The translations under genes were made by a program, and so were the position numbers. The notes beneath the pieces are model-generated. The model saw only the letters and a program-made list of their open reading frames with translations, was not told where the DNA came from and ran no database searches. Positions 14,997-25,134 of a DNA stretch of 64,000 nucleotides are shown here, piece after piece; within the stretch, counting starts at the first letter, position 1; every line of letters begins with the position of its first letter. This stretch comes from Roseovarius sp. (GTDB taxonomy: Bacteria; Pseudomonadota; Alphaproteobacteria; Rhodobacterales; Rhodobacteraceae), in contig NZ_JAUCYU010000002.1 in assembly GCF_030373445.1 (NCBI RefSeq), positions 496,001 to 560,000 on the forward strand, written 5' to 3'.

Positions 14997-16340
14997 ATGG
15001 CCAAGGACAATGCACACGCCCCGCGGACTCCGCCGCGTTTTTCCGCCACTTTCACGCCGGACGTGAATGCCGAGATCCGGCGGGCGGCGGCCACGGGCAT
15101 CTATGACATTCGCGGCGGGGGCGCCAAGCGCCGGGTGCCGCATTTCGACGACCTGGTTTTCCTGGGCGCGTCGATGAGCCGCTACCCGCTGGAAGGGTAT
15201 CGCGAGCGGTGCGATACGAGCGTGACGCTGGGCACGCGGTTCGCGAAGAAGCCGATCGAGCTGAAGATCCCGATCACCATTGCGGGGATGTCTTTCGGTG
15301 CGCTGTCGGCGCAGGCGAAAGAGGCGCTGGGGCGCGGGGCGAGTGCGGCGGGTACGTCGACGACCACCGGTGACGGGGGCATGACGAAGGAAGAGCGGGG
15401 CGAGTCGAAAACGCTGGTTTACCAGTATCTTCCGTCGCGTTACGGGATGAACCCGGTTGACCTTCGGAAGGCGGATGCGATCGAGGTCGTGGTCGGCCAG
15501 GGCGCCAAGCCCGGTGGCGGCGGCATGTTGCTGGGCCAGAAGATTTCCGACCGGGTGGCCGAGATGCGGACCCTGCCCAAGGGGATCGACCAGCGGTCGG
15601 CCTGCCGGCATCCGGACTGGACGGGGCCGGATGACCTTGAGATCAAGATCCTCGAACTGCGCGAGATCACCGCGTGGGAGAAGCCCATCTACGTGAAGGT
15701 CGGCGCGGCACGGCCCTATTTCGACACGACGCTGGCGGTGAAGGCCGGGGCGGACGTGGTGGTGATCGACGGGATGCAGGGCGGTACCGCCGCGACGCAG
15801 GACGTGTTCATCGAGCACGTGGGCATTCCGACGCTGGCCTGTATCCGCGAGGCGGTGCAGGCGCTGCAGGACCTGGGCATGCATCGCGAGGTGCAGCTGA
15901 TCGTGTCGGGCGGCATCCGCTCTGGCGCGGATGCGGCGAAGGCGCTGGCGCTGGGGGCGGATGCGGTGAGCATCGGCACCGCGGCGATGATCGCCATCGG
16001 CGACAACGACCCGAAATGGGAAGACGAGTACCAGAAGCTGGGCAGCACCGCGGGCGCCTATGACGACTGGCACGAGGGGCGCGACCCGGCCGGTATCTCG
16101 ACGCAGGATCCGGAGCTGTCGAAGCGGCTTGACCCGGTGGAAGCGGGGCGGAGATTGCGCAATTATCTCAAGGTGATGACGCTTGAAGTTCAGACGCTGG
16201 CAAGGGCCTGCGGCAAGAACCACGTGCATAACCTGGAACCGGAAGACCTGGCGGCGCTGACGATGGAAGCGGCGGCTATGGCCAAGGTGCCGCTGGCCGG
16301 GACGGCGTGGTATCCGGGAATGCCGGGCCAAGGGTTCTGA
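14997..16340 (+). CDS. mgsC: FMN-binding glutamate-synthase-family subunit, N-methylglutamate synthase type
   Basis: 447-residue FMN-binding domain of glutamate synthase. Visible are PITIAGMSFGALSAQAKEAL, GDGGMTKEERGESKTLVYQ, the substrate loop GQGAKPGGGGMLLGQKI, and the phosphate-binding barrel end VDGMQGGTAAT-type segment and LIVSGGIRSGADAAKALALGA. In the methylamine pathway this complex joins methylamine to glutamate carbon, making N-methylglutamate; the exact substrate here is inferred from neighbours. The stop overlaps the next ATG (TGATG), coupling translation. Confidence 0.85.
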   Translation: MAKDNAHAPRTPPRFSATFTPDVNAEIRRAAATGIYDIRGGGAKRRVPHFDDLVFLGASMSRYPLEGYRERCDTSVTLGTRFAKKPIELKIPITIAGMSFGALSAQAKEALGRGASAAGTSTTTGDGGMTKEERGESKTLVYQYLPSRYGMNPVDLRKADAIEVVVGQGAKPGGGGMLLGQKISDRVAEMRTLPKGIDQRSACRHPDWTGPDDLEIKILELREITAWEKPIYVKVGAARPYFDTTLAVKAGADVVVIDGMQGGTAATQDVFIEHVGIPTLACIREAVQALQDLGMHREVQLIVSGGIRSGADAAKALALGADAVSIGTAAMIAIGDNDPKWEDEYQKLGSTAGAYDDWHEGRDPAGISTQDPELSKRLDPVEAGRRLRNYLKVMTLEVQTLARACGKNHVHNLEPEDLAALTMEAAAMAKVPLAGTAWYPGMPGQGF

Positions 16341-16603
16341 TGCCGCTTTACATGGTCATCGAACGGTTCAGATCCGGCTCTTCCGCCGCTGTCTACCAGC
16401 GGTTCGCGGAGAAGGGCCGGATGCTGCCCGATGGCCTGAGATATCTCGACAGCTGGCTTTCCGGGCAGGACGACACCTGCTTCCAGCTGATGGAGACCGA
16501 CGCGCCCGAAACCTTTGACAAATGGGTGGGGCATTGGGACGATCTCGTGGATTTCGAGATCGTCGAACTGACAGAAAAACCAACCGGGAGCATTCACGTA
16601 TGA
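16340..16603 (+). CDS. Small DUF3303-like protein between mgsC and gmaS
   Basis: 87-residue protein, function unknown, resembling DUF3303 (dimeric alpha-beta barrel-like). It reads MPLYMVIERFRSGSSAAVYQ, then GLRYLDSWLSGQDDTCFQLM, then FDKWVGHWDDLVDFEIVEL. No signal peptide. Its ATG overlaps the mgsC stop (TGATG) and its stop overlaps the gmaS start (ATGA), so it is locked into the same translation unit. That arrangement argues for a role in the same pathway, perhaps binding an intermediate or a subunit; this is inference. Confidence 0.8.
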   Translation: MPLYMVIERFRSGSSAAVYQRFAEKGRMLPDGLRYLDSWLSGQDDTCFQLMETDAPETFDKWVGHWDDLVDFEIVELTEKPTGSIHV

Positions 16604-17931
16604 CCAAGAGTCTGGCCGCCTTTGCGAAGGACAAGGGCGTAAAATACTTCATGATTTCCTTCACCGACCTGTTCGGCGGGCAGCGGGCGAAGCTGGTGCC
16701 GGCGCAGGCGATTTCGGACATGGAGGAAGACGGGGCCGGGTTCGCCGGCTTTGCCACCTGGCTCGACATGACGCCGGCGCATCCCGACATGCTGGCGGTG
16801 CCGGACGCGAGTTCGGTCATCCAGTTGCCGTGGAAGCCCGAGGTGGCCTGGGTGGCCGCCAACCCGGTGATGGAAGGCGAGGACGTGGCGCAGGCGCCGC
16901 GCAACGTGCTGCGGCGGCTGATCGACGAGGCGGCGGCAGAGGGCCTGCACGTCAAGACCGGCGTCGAGGCCGAGTATTTCCTGCTGACGCCGGACGGGAA
17001 TGCGCTGTCGGACGAGTTCGATACGGCCGAGAAGCCGTGCTATGACCAGCAGGCCGTGATGCGCCGCTATGACGTGGTGCGCGAGATCTGCGATTACATG
17101 CTGGAGCTGGGCTGGGGCCCGTACCAGAACGACCACGAGGATGCGAATGGCCAGTTCGAGATGAACTGGGATTTCGACGACGCGCTGGTGACGGCGGACC
17201 GGCATTCCTTCTTCAAGTTCATGACCAAGTCGGTGGCCGAGAAGCACGGTTTCCGCGCGACCTTCATGCCGAAGCCGGTGGAAGGGCTGACGGGGAACGG
17301 CGCGCATGTGCACATCTCGGTCTGGGATGCGCCGGGCAAGAAGGCCAAGACCAACATGTTCGCCACCGACAAGAGCGAGGGGCCGACGGGCGAACTTGGC
17401 CTGTCGGAGCAGGGCGCGCATTTCCTTGGCGGGATCATGAAGCACGCCTCGGGGATGGCGGCGATCACCAACCCGACGGTGAACAGCTACAAGCGGATCA
17501 ACGCGCCGCGCACGACCTCGGGTGCGACCTGGGCGCCGAACACGGTGACCTGGACGGGCAACAACCGCACGCACATGGTGCGGGTGCCGGGGCCGGGCCG
17601 GTTCGAGCTGCGGCTCGCGGATGGCGCGGCCAACCCCTACCTGCTGCAGGCGGTGGTGATCGCCGCGGGCATGTCGGGCATCCGCAGCAAGGCGGACCCG
17701 GGCAAGCGGCACGATATCGACATGTATGCCGAGGGCCACAAGGTGCGCGGCGCGCCGAAACTGCCGCTGAACATGCTGGATGCGATCCGGACCTTCAACC
17801 GCGACCGGGAGCTCAAGTCGATGATGGGCGAGGCGTTCTCGGAGGCGTTCATCAAGCTGAAGACGAAAGAGTGGAACAGCTACTGCGCGCATTTCTCGCA
17901 GTGGGAGAAGGACCACACGCTCGACATCTGA
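16600..17931 (+). CDS. gmaS: Type III glutamine-synthetase-like enzyme, probable gamma-glutamylmethylamide synthetase
   Basis: 443-residue glutamine-synthetase-fold ligase. Metal and substrate motifs are GVEAEYFLL, NDHEDANGQFEMNWDFDD, NGAHVHISVWD, NPTVNSYKRIN and VRVPGPGRFELRLADG. The type III (GlnT/GmaS) group joins methylamine to glutamate with ATP, giving gamma-glutamylmethylamide, the first step of indirect methylamine oxidation; some members make glutamine. Linkage to mgsABC and the XRE-cupin gene favours GmaS. Its ATG overlaps the preceding stop. The later enzyme N-methylglutamate dehydrogenase (mgdABCD) is not seen nearby. A terminator follows at 17952. Confidence 0.82.
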   Translation: MTKSLAAFAKDKGVKYFMISFTDLFGGQRAKLVPAQAISDMEEDGAGFAGFATWLDMTPAHPDMLAVPDASSVIQLPWKPEVAWVAANPVMEGEDVAQAPRNVLRRLIDEAAAEGLHVKTGVEAEYFLLTPDGNALSDEFDTAEKPCYDQQAVMRRYDVVREICDYMLELGWGPYQNDHEDANGQFEMNWDFDDALVTADRHSFFKFMTKSVAEKHGFRATFMPKPVEGLTGNGAHVHISVWDAPGKKAKTNMFATDKSEGPTGELGLSEQGAHFLGGIMKHASGMAAITNPTVNSYKRINAPRTTSGATWAPNTVTWTGNNRTHMVRVPGPGRFELRLADGAANPYLLQAVVIAAGMSGIRSKADPGKRHDIDMYAEGHKVRGAPKLPLNMLDAIRTFNRDRELKSMMGEAFSEAFIKLKTKEWNSYCAHFSQWEKDHTLDI

Positions 17932-17951
17932 GCCGGTTGCACGATCACGGG

Positions 17952-17990
17952 TCAGCGCCTGCCGGAGGCCCCGGCGGGCGCTGATTTCTT
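17952..17990 (+). terminator. Rho-independent terminator of the mgs-gmaS operon
   Basis: Arms TCAGCGCCTGCCGG and CCGGCGGGCGCTGA (one mismatch) face each other around AGGCC, followed by TTTCTT. It begins 21 bases after the gmaS stop. Confidence 0.75.
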
Positions 17991-18072
17991 TCGGGAAATG
18001 CGGCCGCGACCCCATTGACCCCACCGTGCGGAATGGCCTTAATGCCGCCATCTGTTAAGGGAGGAAATTTCC

Positions 18073-19023
18073 ATGAAGTTCCGTGCATTCACGGCGCTGG
18101 CCGTCGCCGCCGCCATGGCCGTTCCGGCCGCCGCCGAAACCCGTGTCACCTACAAGTCGGCCAAGACGGCCTCGTCCTACTACCAGATGGCCGTGCAGAT
18201 CGCCGAGGCGATGCAGGAGGCCAGCGGGGGCGAGATCAGCGTGACCGTCGAGGAAAGCCAGGGGTCGGTCCAGAACGTGATGGAGGTGCGTGGCCGCGGG
18301 GGCGATTACGTCTTCACCACGCCGCCGGTGCTGGTGAGCCTGGCGCAGGGCGGCAAGGCGATGTTCGAGGGCAAGGGCGACCCGGCCTTCGACGATATCC
18401 GGGCGCTGTTCCCGATTCCGTCGCTGACCATGCATTTCGTCATGACCGAGGAGAGCGGGGCCAAGACCTTCGACGACCTGAAGGGCAAGACGATCCTGCT
18501 GGGCAAGGGCAGCTTCGGCGCCACCGAGGGCGAGAAGTACCTGGAGCTGTTCGGGGTGCAGGACGAGGTGAGCATCGCCGATGTCGAGCTGTCGAACGCC
18601 GTGCCGGCGATGCAGAACGGCCAGATCGACGGGTTCGTGACCGCCGGCTCTTGGCCCGCGCCGAACGTGGTGGAGGCCGCGGCTTCGACCGGGGTGCACG
18701 TGCTGTCGCTGAGCGACGAGCAGATCGCCGAGACCAAGCGCACCAAGCTGGTCATCCCGGCGGGCACCTATGCGGGCCAGGACGAGGATATCGTGACGAC
18801 CTCGCTTCCGGTGGTGGCGTTTACCACGACCAAGATGGATGACGAGACCGCCTACCAGCTGACCAAGACCTACTGGGAGCAGAAGGCCAGCATGGCCGAG
18901 GCGGCGAAGTGGTGGGGCGGCGTCGACGAGGCGCTGATGGAGAACATCACCGGCCAGATCCACGCCGGCGCCGTGCGCTATTACGAGGAAGCGGGCTTTA
19001 CGCTCACTGACGATCAGAAGTGA
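18073..19023 (+). CDS. TAXI-family TRAP transporter substrate-binding protein
   Basis: 316-residue periplasmic binding protein. A signal peptide (FTALAVAAAMAVPAAAE) ends near residue 22. The mature part has the TAXI-TRAP pattern: TVEESQGSVQNVMEVRGRGG, FVMTEESGAKTFDDLKGK, and GKGSFGATEGEKYLELFG, with a ligand pocket region NGQIDGFVTAGSWPAPNV. These proteins bind small acids such as glutamate or other dicarboxylates and hand them to a fused permease. That permease follows with a four-base overlap (GTGA). Placement beside mgs-gmaS suggests a glutamate-like or amine-derived ligand; not provable here. Confidence 0.92.
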   Translation: MKFRAFTALAVAAAMAVPAAAETRVTYKSAKTASSYYQMAVQIAEAMQEASGGEISVTVEESQGSVQNVMEVRGRGGDYVFTTPPVLVSLAQGGKAMFEGKGDPAFDDIRALFPIPSLTMHFVMTEESGAKTFDDLKGKTILLGKGSFGATEGEKYLELFGVQDEVSIADVELSNAVPAMQNGQIDGFVTAGSWPAPNVVEAAASTGVHVLSLSDEQIAETKRTKLVIPAGTYAGQDEDIVTTSLPVVAFTTTKMDDETAYQLTKTYWEQKASMAEAAKWWGGVDEALMENITGQIHAGAVRYYEEAGFTLTDDQK

Positions 19024-20810
19024 GCCTGACCTCGACCGACAGCCCCGCGCCGGCAGGCCTGGCGCGGGTGATCTGGGCCAGCTTCGCGCTGGCCTCTGTC
19101 GTTTTTCACCTTGGCTTGGTGTTCTCGGGGCTGGTGCCGAACCTTGTGAGCCGGCCGATGCACCTTGTCTTCGTGCTGCCCTGGGTGCTGATCTGGGGGC
19201 GGCAGGGGGTGTCGCTGTGGTCGGGCGTGGTGCTGGCCGCGCTGGGGATGGGGGCGGCGCTGTGGATCGTCTTCAACCGCGAGATGCTGGGGGACCAGTA
19301 CGGGTTTCTCGAAGGCAATTTCCAAGTGGCGCTGGCGGCGGTGCTGGTGCTGGTGGTGCTGGAGGCGGCGCGGCGGTCGATCGGCTGGCCGCTGCCGCTG
19401 GTGGCGGCGGTGGCGCTGCTCTACGGGCTTTACGGCCAGTATATTCCGGGGCGGTTCGGGCATTCGGGGACGCCGCTGGAGAGTTTCCTTGGCACGCTGA
19501 CGATTTCCGAGGGCGCGCTGTGGGGGACGCTGACCGCGGTGTCGGTGAACGTGGTGGCGGTGTTCGTGATCTTCGGCGCGGTGCTGAACGCGGGCGAGGC
19601 GGGGCAGGGGTTCATGAACGTGGCCTCGGCCGCCGCCGGGCGGCTGAAGGGCGGGGCGGCGAAGGTGTCGGTGCTGTCCTCGGCGCTCTTCGGGTCGATC
19701 TCGGGCTCGGCCTCGGCCAACGTGGCCTCGACGGGGGCGATCACCCTGCCGGCGATGGAGCGGCTGGGGTACCCGAAGCGCATCGCCGGGGCGGTGGAGG
19801 CGGTGGCCTCGTCCGGCGGGCAGATCATGCCGCCGCTGATGGGGGCCGGGGCCTTCGTGATGGTCGAGCTGACGGGGGTGCCCTATACCGGCATCATGGC
19901 GGCGGCGACGCTGCCGGCTCTGTTGTATTTCTGGGCGGTCTGGATCGGGATCGACGGCTATGCACGGCGGTTCGACCTGCGGGGCCTGCGGGCCGAGGAC
20001 CGGCCGGCGGGGCGCGACGTGGCGGTAACCTCGGCCTTCTTCCTGGTGCCGTTCTTCATTTTGCTCTGGGGCATGTTTGGGCTGGGCGTGACGCCGCAAT
20101 ACGCGGCATGCCTGTCGATCTTTGCCGGGGTGGCGCTGCTATTGACTGGGGCTGATCTGCGGCTCGACCTGGGGCGGTTCGTGTCGCGGTTCGAGACCGC
20201 GCTGCTGACCGCCGGGCGGCAGGTGGCGCTGATCGGGTCGATCATCTTCTGCGCCTCGCTGGTGATCGGGGTGCTGGGGGTGACGGGGCTTGGCGTCAAG
20301 ATCACCTCGCTGATCCTGTCGGCCTCGGGGGGGATGCTGTGGCCGTCGCTGCTGCTGACGGCGTTCGCCTGCCTGATCCTGGGGATGGAGGTGCCGACGA
20401 CGGCGGCATATGTCATCTGCGTGTCGGTGGCGGGGCCGGCGCTGATCGAGCTGGGAATGGACCCGTTACAGGCGCATCTCTTCGTGTTCTGGTATGCGCT
20501 TCTGTCGACGATCACGCCGCCCGTGTGCGGCGCGGTGTTCATCGCGGCGGGGATGATCGGGGAGAACTGGCTGCGCGTGGCTCTGACGGCGATGACGCTG
20601 GGGGTGGGGCTCTACCTGATCCCGCTGGGGATGGTGGCCGCGCCGCAGGTGACGCAGATGGTCGAGACGCCGGTGATGGCGGTGGTGGCGGCGGTGAAGA
20701 TCGGGGCGGGGCTGGCGGCGATCAGCTTTGCGCTGGTGCGCCGGAAGAGCCTGGTGTTGCGCGCGGTCGCGATGGCCGGGGGCGCGGCACTGGTGTTGTG
20801 GCCGTTGTGA
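19020..20810 (+). CDS. TRAP transporter fused permease (4TM-12TM) subunit
   Basis: 596-residue polytopic membrane protein in which the small and large TRAP permease parts are joined, as usual for TAXI systems. Family motifs are GSISGSASANVASTGAITLP and MEVPTTAAYVICVSVAGPAL in the two halves, with hydrophobic helices throughout. It imports the ligand captured by the preceding protein using an ion gradient. The GTG at 19020 sits in the stop of the previous gene. The C-terminus is extended by extra hydrophobic segments (VMAVVAAVKIGAGLAAISFAL). Confidence 0.93.
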   Translation: MSLTSTDSPAPAGLARVIWASFALASVVFHLGLVFSGLVPNLVSRPMHLVFVLPWVLIWGRQGVSLWSGVVLAALGMGAALWIVFNREMLGDQYGFLEGNFQVALAAVLVLVVLEAARRSIGWPLPLVAAVALLYGLYGQYIPGRFGHSGTPLESFLGTLTISEGALWGTLTAVSVNVVAVFVIFGAVLNAGEAGQGFMNVASAAAGRLKGGAAKVSVLSSALFGSISGSASANVASTGAITLPAMERLGYPKRIAGAVEAVASSGGQIMPPLMGAGAFVMVELTGVPYTGIMAAATLPALLYFWAVWIGIDGYARRFDLRGLRAEDRPAGRDVAVTSAFFLVPFFILLWGMFGLGVTPQYAACLSIFAGVALLLTGADLRLDLGRFVSRFETALLTAGRQVALIGSIIFCASLVIGVLGVTGLGVKITSLILSASGGMLWPSLLLTAFACLILGMEVPTTAAYVICVSVAGPALIELGMDPLQAHLFVFWYALLSTITPPVCGAVFIAAGMIGENWLRVALTAMTLGVGLYLIPLGMVAAPQVTQMVETPVMAVVAAVKIGAGLAAISFALVRRKSLVLRAVAMAGGAALVLWPL

Positions 20811-20820
20811 AGGGGCGGGT

Positions 20821-20838
20821 GCCGGGCTGAAGCCCGGC
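20821..20838. repeat. REP-like palindrome
   Basis: GCCGGGCT and AGCCCGGC are perfectly complementary around GA, followed by CTACG. This is the form of short palindromes dispersed between genes in many proteobacteria; no second full copy was noticed in the window. It lies just after the TRAP permease stop. Confidence 0.45.
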
Positions 20839-20893
20839 CTACGATTGGCTCCTGCGCCCTGTGCTTCTTCTGGCCGGAAATATCCCGGGGGCG

Positions 20894-20910
20894 TGGGGGC
20901 AGCGCCCCCA
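20894..20910. terminator. Hairpin between convergent TRAP permease and grxD
   Basis: TGGGGGC and GCCCCCA pair around AGC. It lies between two convergent genes without a T-run on either side. Probably a shared transcript end. Confidence 0.4.
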
Positions 20911-20924
20911 CTCCGACGCCTGAA

Positions 20925-21287
20925 TTACGCGTTGGCTTCGCGGATCTTCTCGGCGGCGTCCTTGTCGTAGGAGACGCCGGATTTCTCGAAAAGCTGGTCG
21001 AGTTCGCCCGAGAGGGTCATCTCGGTGATGATGTCGCAGCCGCCGACGAATTCGCCCTTCACGTAGAGTTGCGGGATGGTCGGCCAGTCGGAGTAATCCT
21101 TGATCCCCTGGCGGATCGCGTCGTCGGCCAGCACGTTCACGTCGGTATATTCGACGCCCATGTAGTTGAGCACGCCGGCCACGCGGCTGGAGAAGCCGCA
21201 TTGCGGCATGGTCTTGGTGCCTTTCATGTAGAGCACCACGTCATTGGCTTTGACGATTTCGTCGATCTGGGTCTTGGCGTCAGTCAT
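20925..21287 (-). CDS. grxD: Monothiol glutaredoxin, Grx4 family
   Basis: 120-residue CGFS-type glutaredoxin: [20 protein letters not shown] carries the CGFS active site, and [20 protein letters not shown] binds glutathione. These proteins hold a 2Fe-2S cluster and work with BolA in iron-sulfur trafficking and iron sensing; bolA lies two genes upstream on the same strand. ATG 21287 is chosen because the family starts here; its start lies inside the preceding gene's 3' end (eight-base overlap). Confidence 0.95.
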   Translation of the reverse strand: MTDAKTQIDEIVKANDVVLYMKGTKTMPQCGFSSRVAGVLNYMGVEYTDVNVLADDAIRQGIKDYSDWPTIPQLYVKGEFVGGCDIITEMTLSGELDQLFEKSGVSYDKDAAEKIREANA

Positions 21288-21567
21288 TGCGGCGTTCCTG
21301 TTCCTGGTCGTGGTCGGGAGGGGGGCTTTCGGCATCCGCCTCCTCGGGGGGTTCGTAGCTTGGCGCATCCTCGTCGAAGGGGAAGGCGCTGCGCCGGTTT
21401 TGCGATGGACCGTAACGCCACCAGCGCCGGAATTCCACCCATGCCGCCCAGCCGAAGATCACGATGAAGGGGGCGAGGACGAGGATGGCGAGGGGGTGCG
21501 GATCGATGTCGGGCAACGATCCCGTGGCGATACAGTCGCGGATGCTTTCCGTGTCACAGATGGCCAT
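21280..21567 (-). CDS. Small single-helix membrane protein between bolA and grxD
   Basis: 95 residues, function unknown. A short N-terminal part with two Cys ([10 protein letters not shown]) leads to one membrane helix ([21 protein letters not shown]), then a basic patch ([14 protein letters not shown]) and an acidic, Pro-rich tail. Inner-membrane location with a cytosolic tail is likely. It overlaps grxD by eight bases and follows bolA, so it is co-transcribed with two iron-sulfur trafficking genes. Confidence 0.75.
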   Translation of the reverse strand: MAICDTESIRDCIATGSLPDIDPHPLAILVLAPFIVIFGWAAWVEFRRWWRYGPSQNRRSAFPFDEDAPSYEPPEEADAESPPPDHDQEQERRND

Positions 21568-21609
21568 TGCGCGCCCCAGGTCAAGAGCGGTCCCGGCGAT
21601 TGGCGTGGG

Positions 21610-21852
21610 TCAGGCCGGGGCCTTGGTGGTGAGCGCCAGCGCGTGCAGGTCGCCATCGGGGCCGTCCATCTTGCCCTTGAGGGCGGCGTAGACGGCGCGC
21701 TGCTGCTGGACGCGGTTCATGTCCTTGAAGGAGGCGTCGATGACCTCGGCGGCGTAGTGGTTGCCGTCACCCGCAAGGTCGGTGATCGTGATCTGTGCGT
21801 CCGGAAATGACTTGCGGATCAGATCCTCGATTTCCTGGGCTTGCATGGCCAT
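21610..21852 (-). CDS. bolA: BolA-family protein
   Basis: 80-residue BolA/YrbA-type protein: EIEDLIRKSFPDAQITITDL, then GDGNHYAAEVIDASFKDMNR, then VQQQRAVYAALKGKMDGP, and ALALTTKAP at the end. BolA proteins bind monothiol glutaredoxins through a shared 2Fe-2S cluster, and grxD is in the same operon. The conserved His of HYAAEV is present as a cluster ligand. ATG 21852 follows AAGGGGG; open sequence further upstream has no match to the family. Confidence 0.93.
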   Translation of the reverse strand: MAMQAQEIEDLIRKSFPDAQITITDLAGDGNHYAAEVIDASFKDMNRVQQQRAVYAALKGKMDGPDGDLHALALTTKAPA

Positions 21853-21908
21853 GCGCGGTTTCCCCCTTGCTGTGTCTGGCCCAGACTTATGACGGTTCGG
21901 GGTGGGGT

Positions 21909-22823
21909 TCAAGCGTCGGAAGGGATCGCGGGCGGGCTGTCTGGGGTGACGAGGTGGACGTAGGGCAAGGTCGTGAGGGCGGCAGTGTCGTCGGCATAGG
22001 CGGTGGCCATGGCGGCGTGGTCCGAGGCGGTCCAGGGGTCGAGGCCGGGGGCGTTTTCCTGCTTGGGAAAGCGTTTGCGGGCGGCGAGGACGGTGTCCTT
22101 GTCGGGGGTCTGCTGCTGGCCGAGCCATTGGGCGGCCTTGGCCGAGAGGCCGGGGCGCATGATGCGGTCGACGGGGCTGACCTGTGGGCCGGCGTCGGGG
22201 CCGAGCAGGCGGGCGGTGAGGTGGGGGAAGACCTGCGGGTAATCCTCGTAGCGCCAGGCGATGATGCGGGCGTGAGGGGCCGCGTCGTGCAGGCGGTCTG
22301 CCAGAGCGGACCAGCTAAACGCGAGCGGGTCGACGCCCTTGATGAAGCGGCGGAAGGGCTCATAGGGCCCGTGGTGGAGGCTTTCGCTCCAGCACGACGG
22401 CAGGAAGGTGGCCGGGCTGCGGATGGCGAGGCCGATCTCGATGTCGTGGCCGGGGAAGAGGGAGATGATGCGGCCGAGGCGGTGATGCGCCCAGGGGTAG
22501 AGCCGGGTCTTGCGCATCAGCATCTTGCGGTCGGTGCTGCCGAGGATGTTCTCGTCCATCAGCACGACCGTGGGGGCGGGGCCGCCGTGGAGGGACAGGA
22601 AGGCCGCGCCCGCGCCCTGGCCGATCTCGGGGGAGATGCCGTCGCGTACCAGTGCCGAGACCGGGGTGAGGTCGGCGCGGATGACTTTCGGCGGCAGGAT
22701 GGCGACGCCGCGGGCGGTGAGGGCCGGCGCGGCGTCGAGCAGGCTTTGCTGCAGGTGGCTGGACGCGGTTTTATGCGCGCCGACGAGGAAGACGAGCCGT
22801 CGGCGGGCGGGCGCGGTTGGCAC
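21909..22823 (-). CDS. Sulfotransferase-like P-loop protein
   Basis: 304-residue protein with an N-terminal PAPS-binding-type loop, RRLVFLVGAHKTASSHLQ, and the following helix typical of sulfotransferase-fold proteins. Later segments such as IEIGLAIRSPATFLPSCW and ARIIAWRYEDYPQVFPHL fit the 3'-phosphate-binding and core regions. The acceptor is unknown. GTG 22823 is the likely start, four bases after the purL stop, so it is coupled to purL; the frame is open back to 22910 inside purL. No signal peptide; cytoplasmic. Confidence 0.7.
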   Translation of the reverse strand: MPTAPARRRLVFLVGAHKTASSHLQQSLLDAAPALTARGVAILPPKVIRADLTPVSALVRDGISPEIGQGAGAAFLSLHGGPAPTVVLMDENILGSTDRKMLMRKTRLYPWAHHRLGRIISLFPGHDIEIGLAIRSPATFLPSCWSESLHHGPYEPFRRFIKGVDPLAFSWSALADRLHDAAPHARIIAWRYEDYPQVFPHLTARLLGPDAGPQVSPVDRIMRPGLSAKAAQWLGQQQTPDKDTVLAARKRFPKQENAPGLDPWTASDHAAMATAYADDTAALTTLPYVHLVTPDSPPAIPSDA

Positions 22824-22827
22824 GGGC

Positions 22828-24993
<2,166 letters not shown>

Positions 24994-25092
24994 TGCTCGT
25001 CAATCCCCTCGGGTGGTCCGCCTTGGGGTCTCTTTAGGGCATACGGGCGCGGGGGAAAAGGGGCAGTGGCGGGGCCTGGCCCGCACGGGACA

Positions 25093-25122
25093 GGCCGGGC
25101 CGCATGGTGGTGCGGCCCGGCC
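25093..25122 (-). terminator. Hairpin downstream of the Asp/Ser-rich secreted protein
   Basis: Twelve-base arms GGCCGGGCCGCA and TGCGGCCCGGCC around TGGTGG, 12 bases past the stop at 25135. No good T-run follows on the minus strand. Confidence 0.5.
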
Positions 25123-25134
25123 CGGAAAATGGGC

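Noticed and set aside
13386..16331. Nearly 1000-codon open frame antisense to mgsABC
   Set aside because: Arg/His/Pro-rich shadow with no domain; the plus-strand genes carry clear catalytic motifs.
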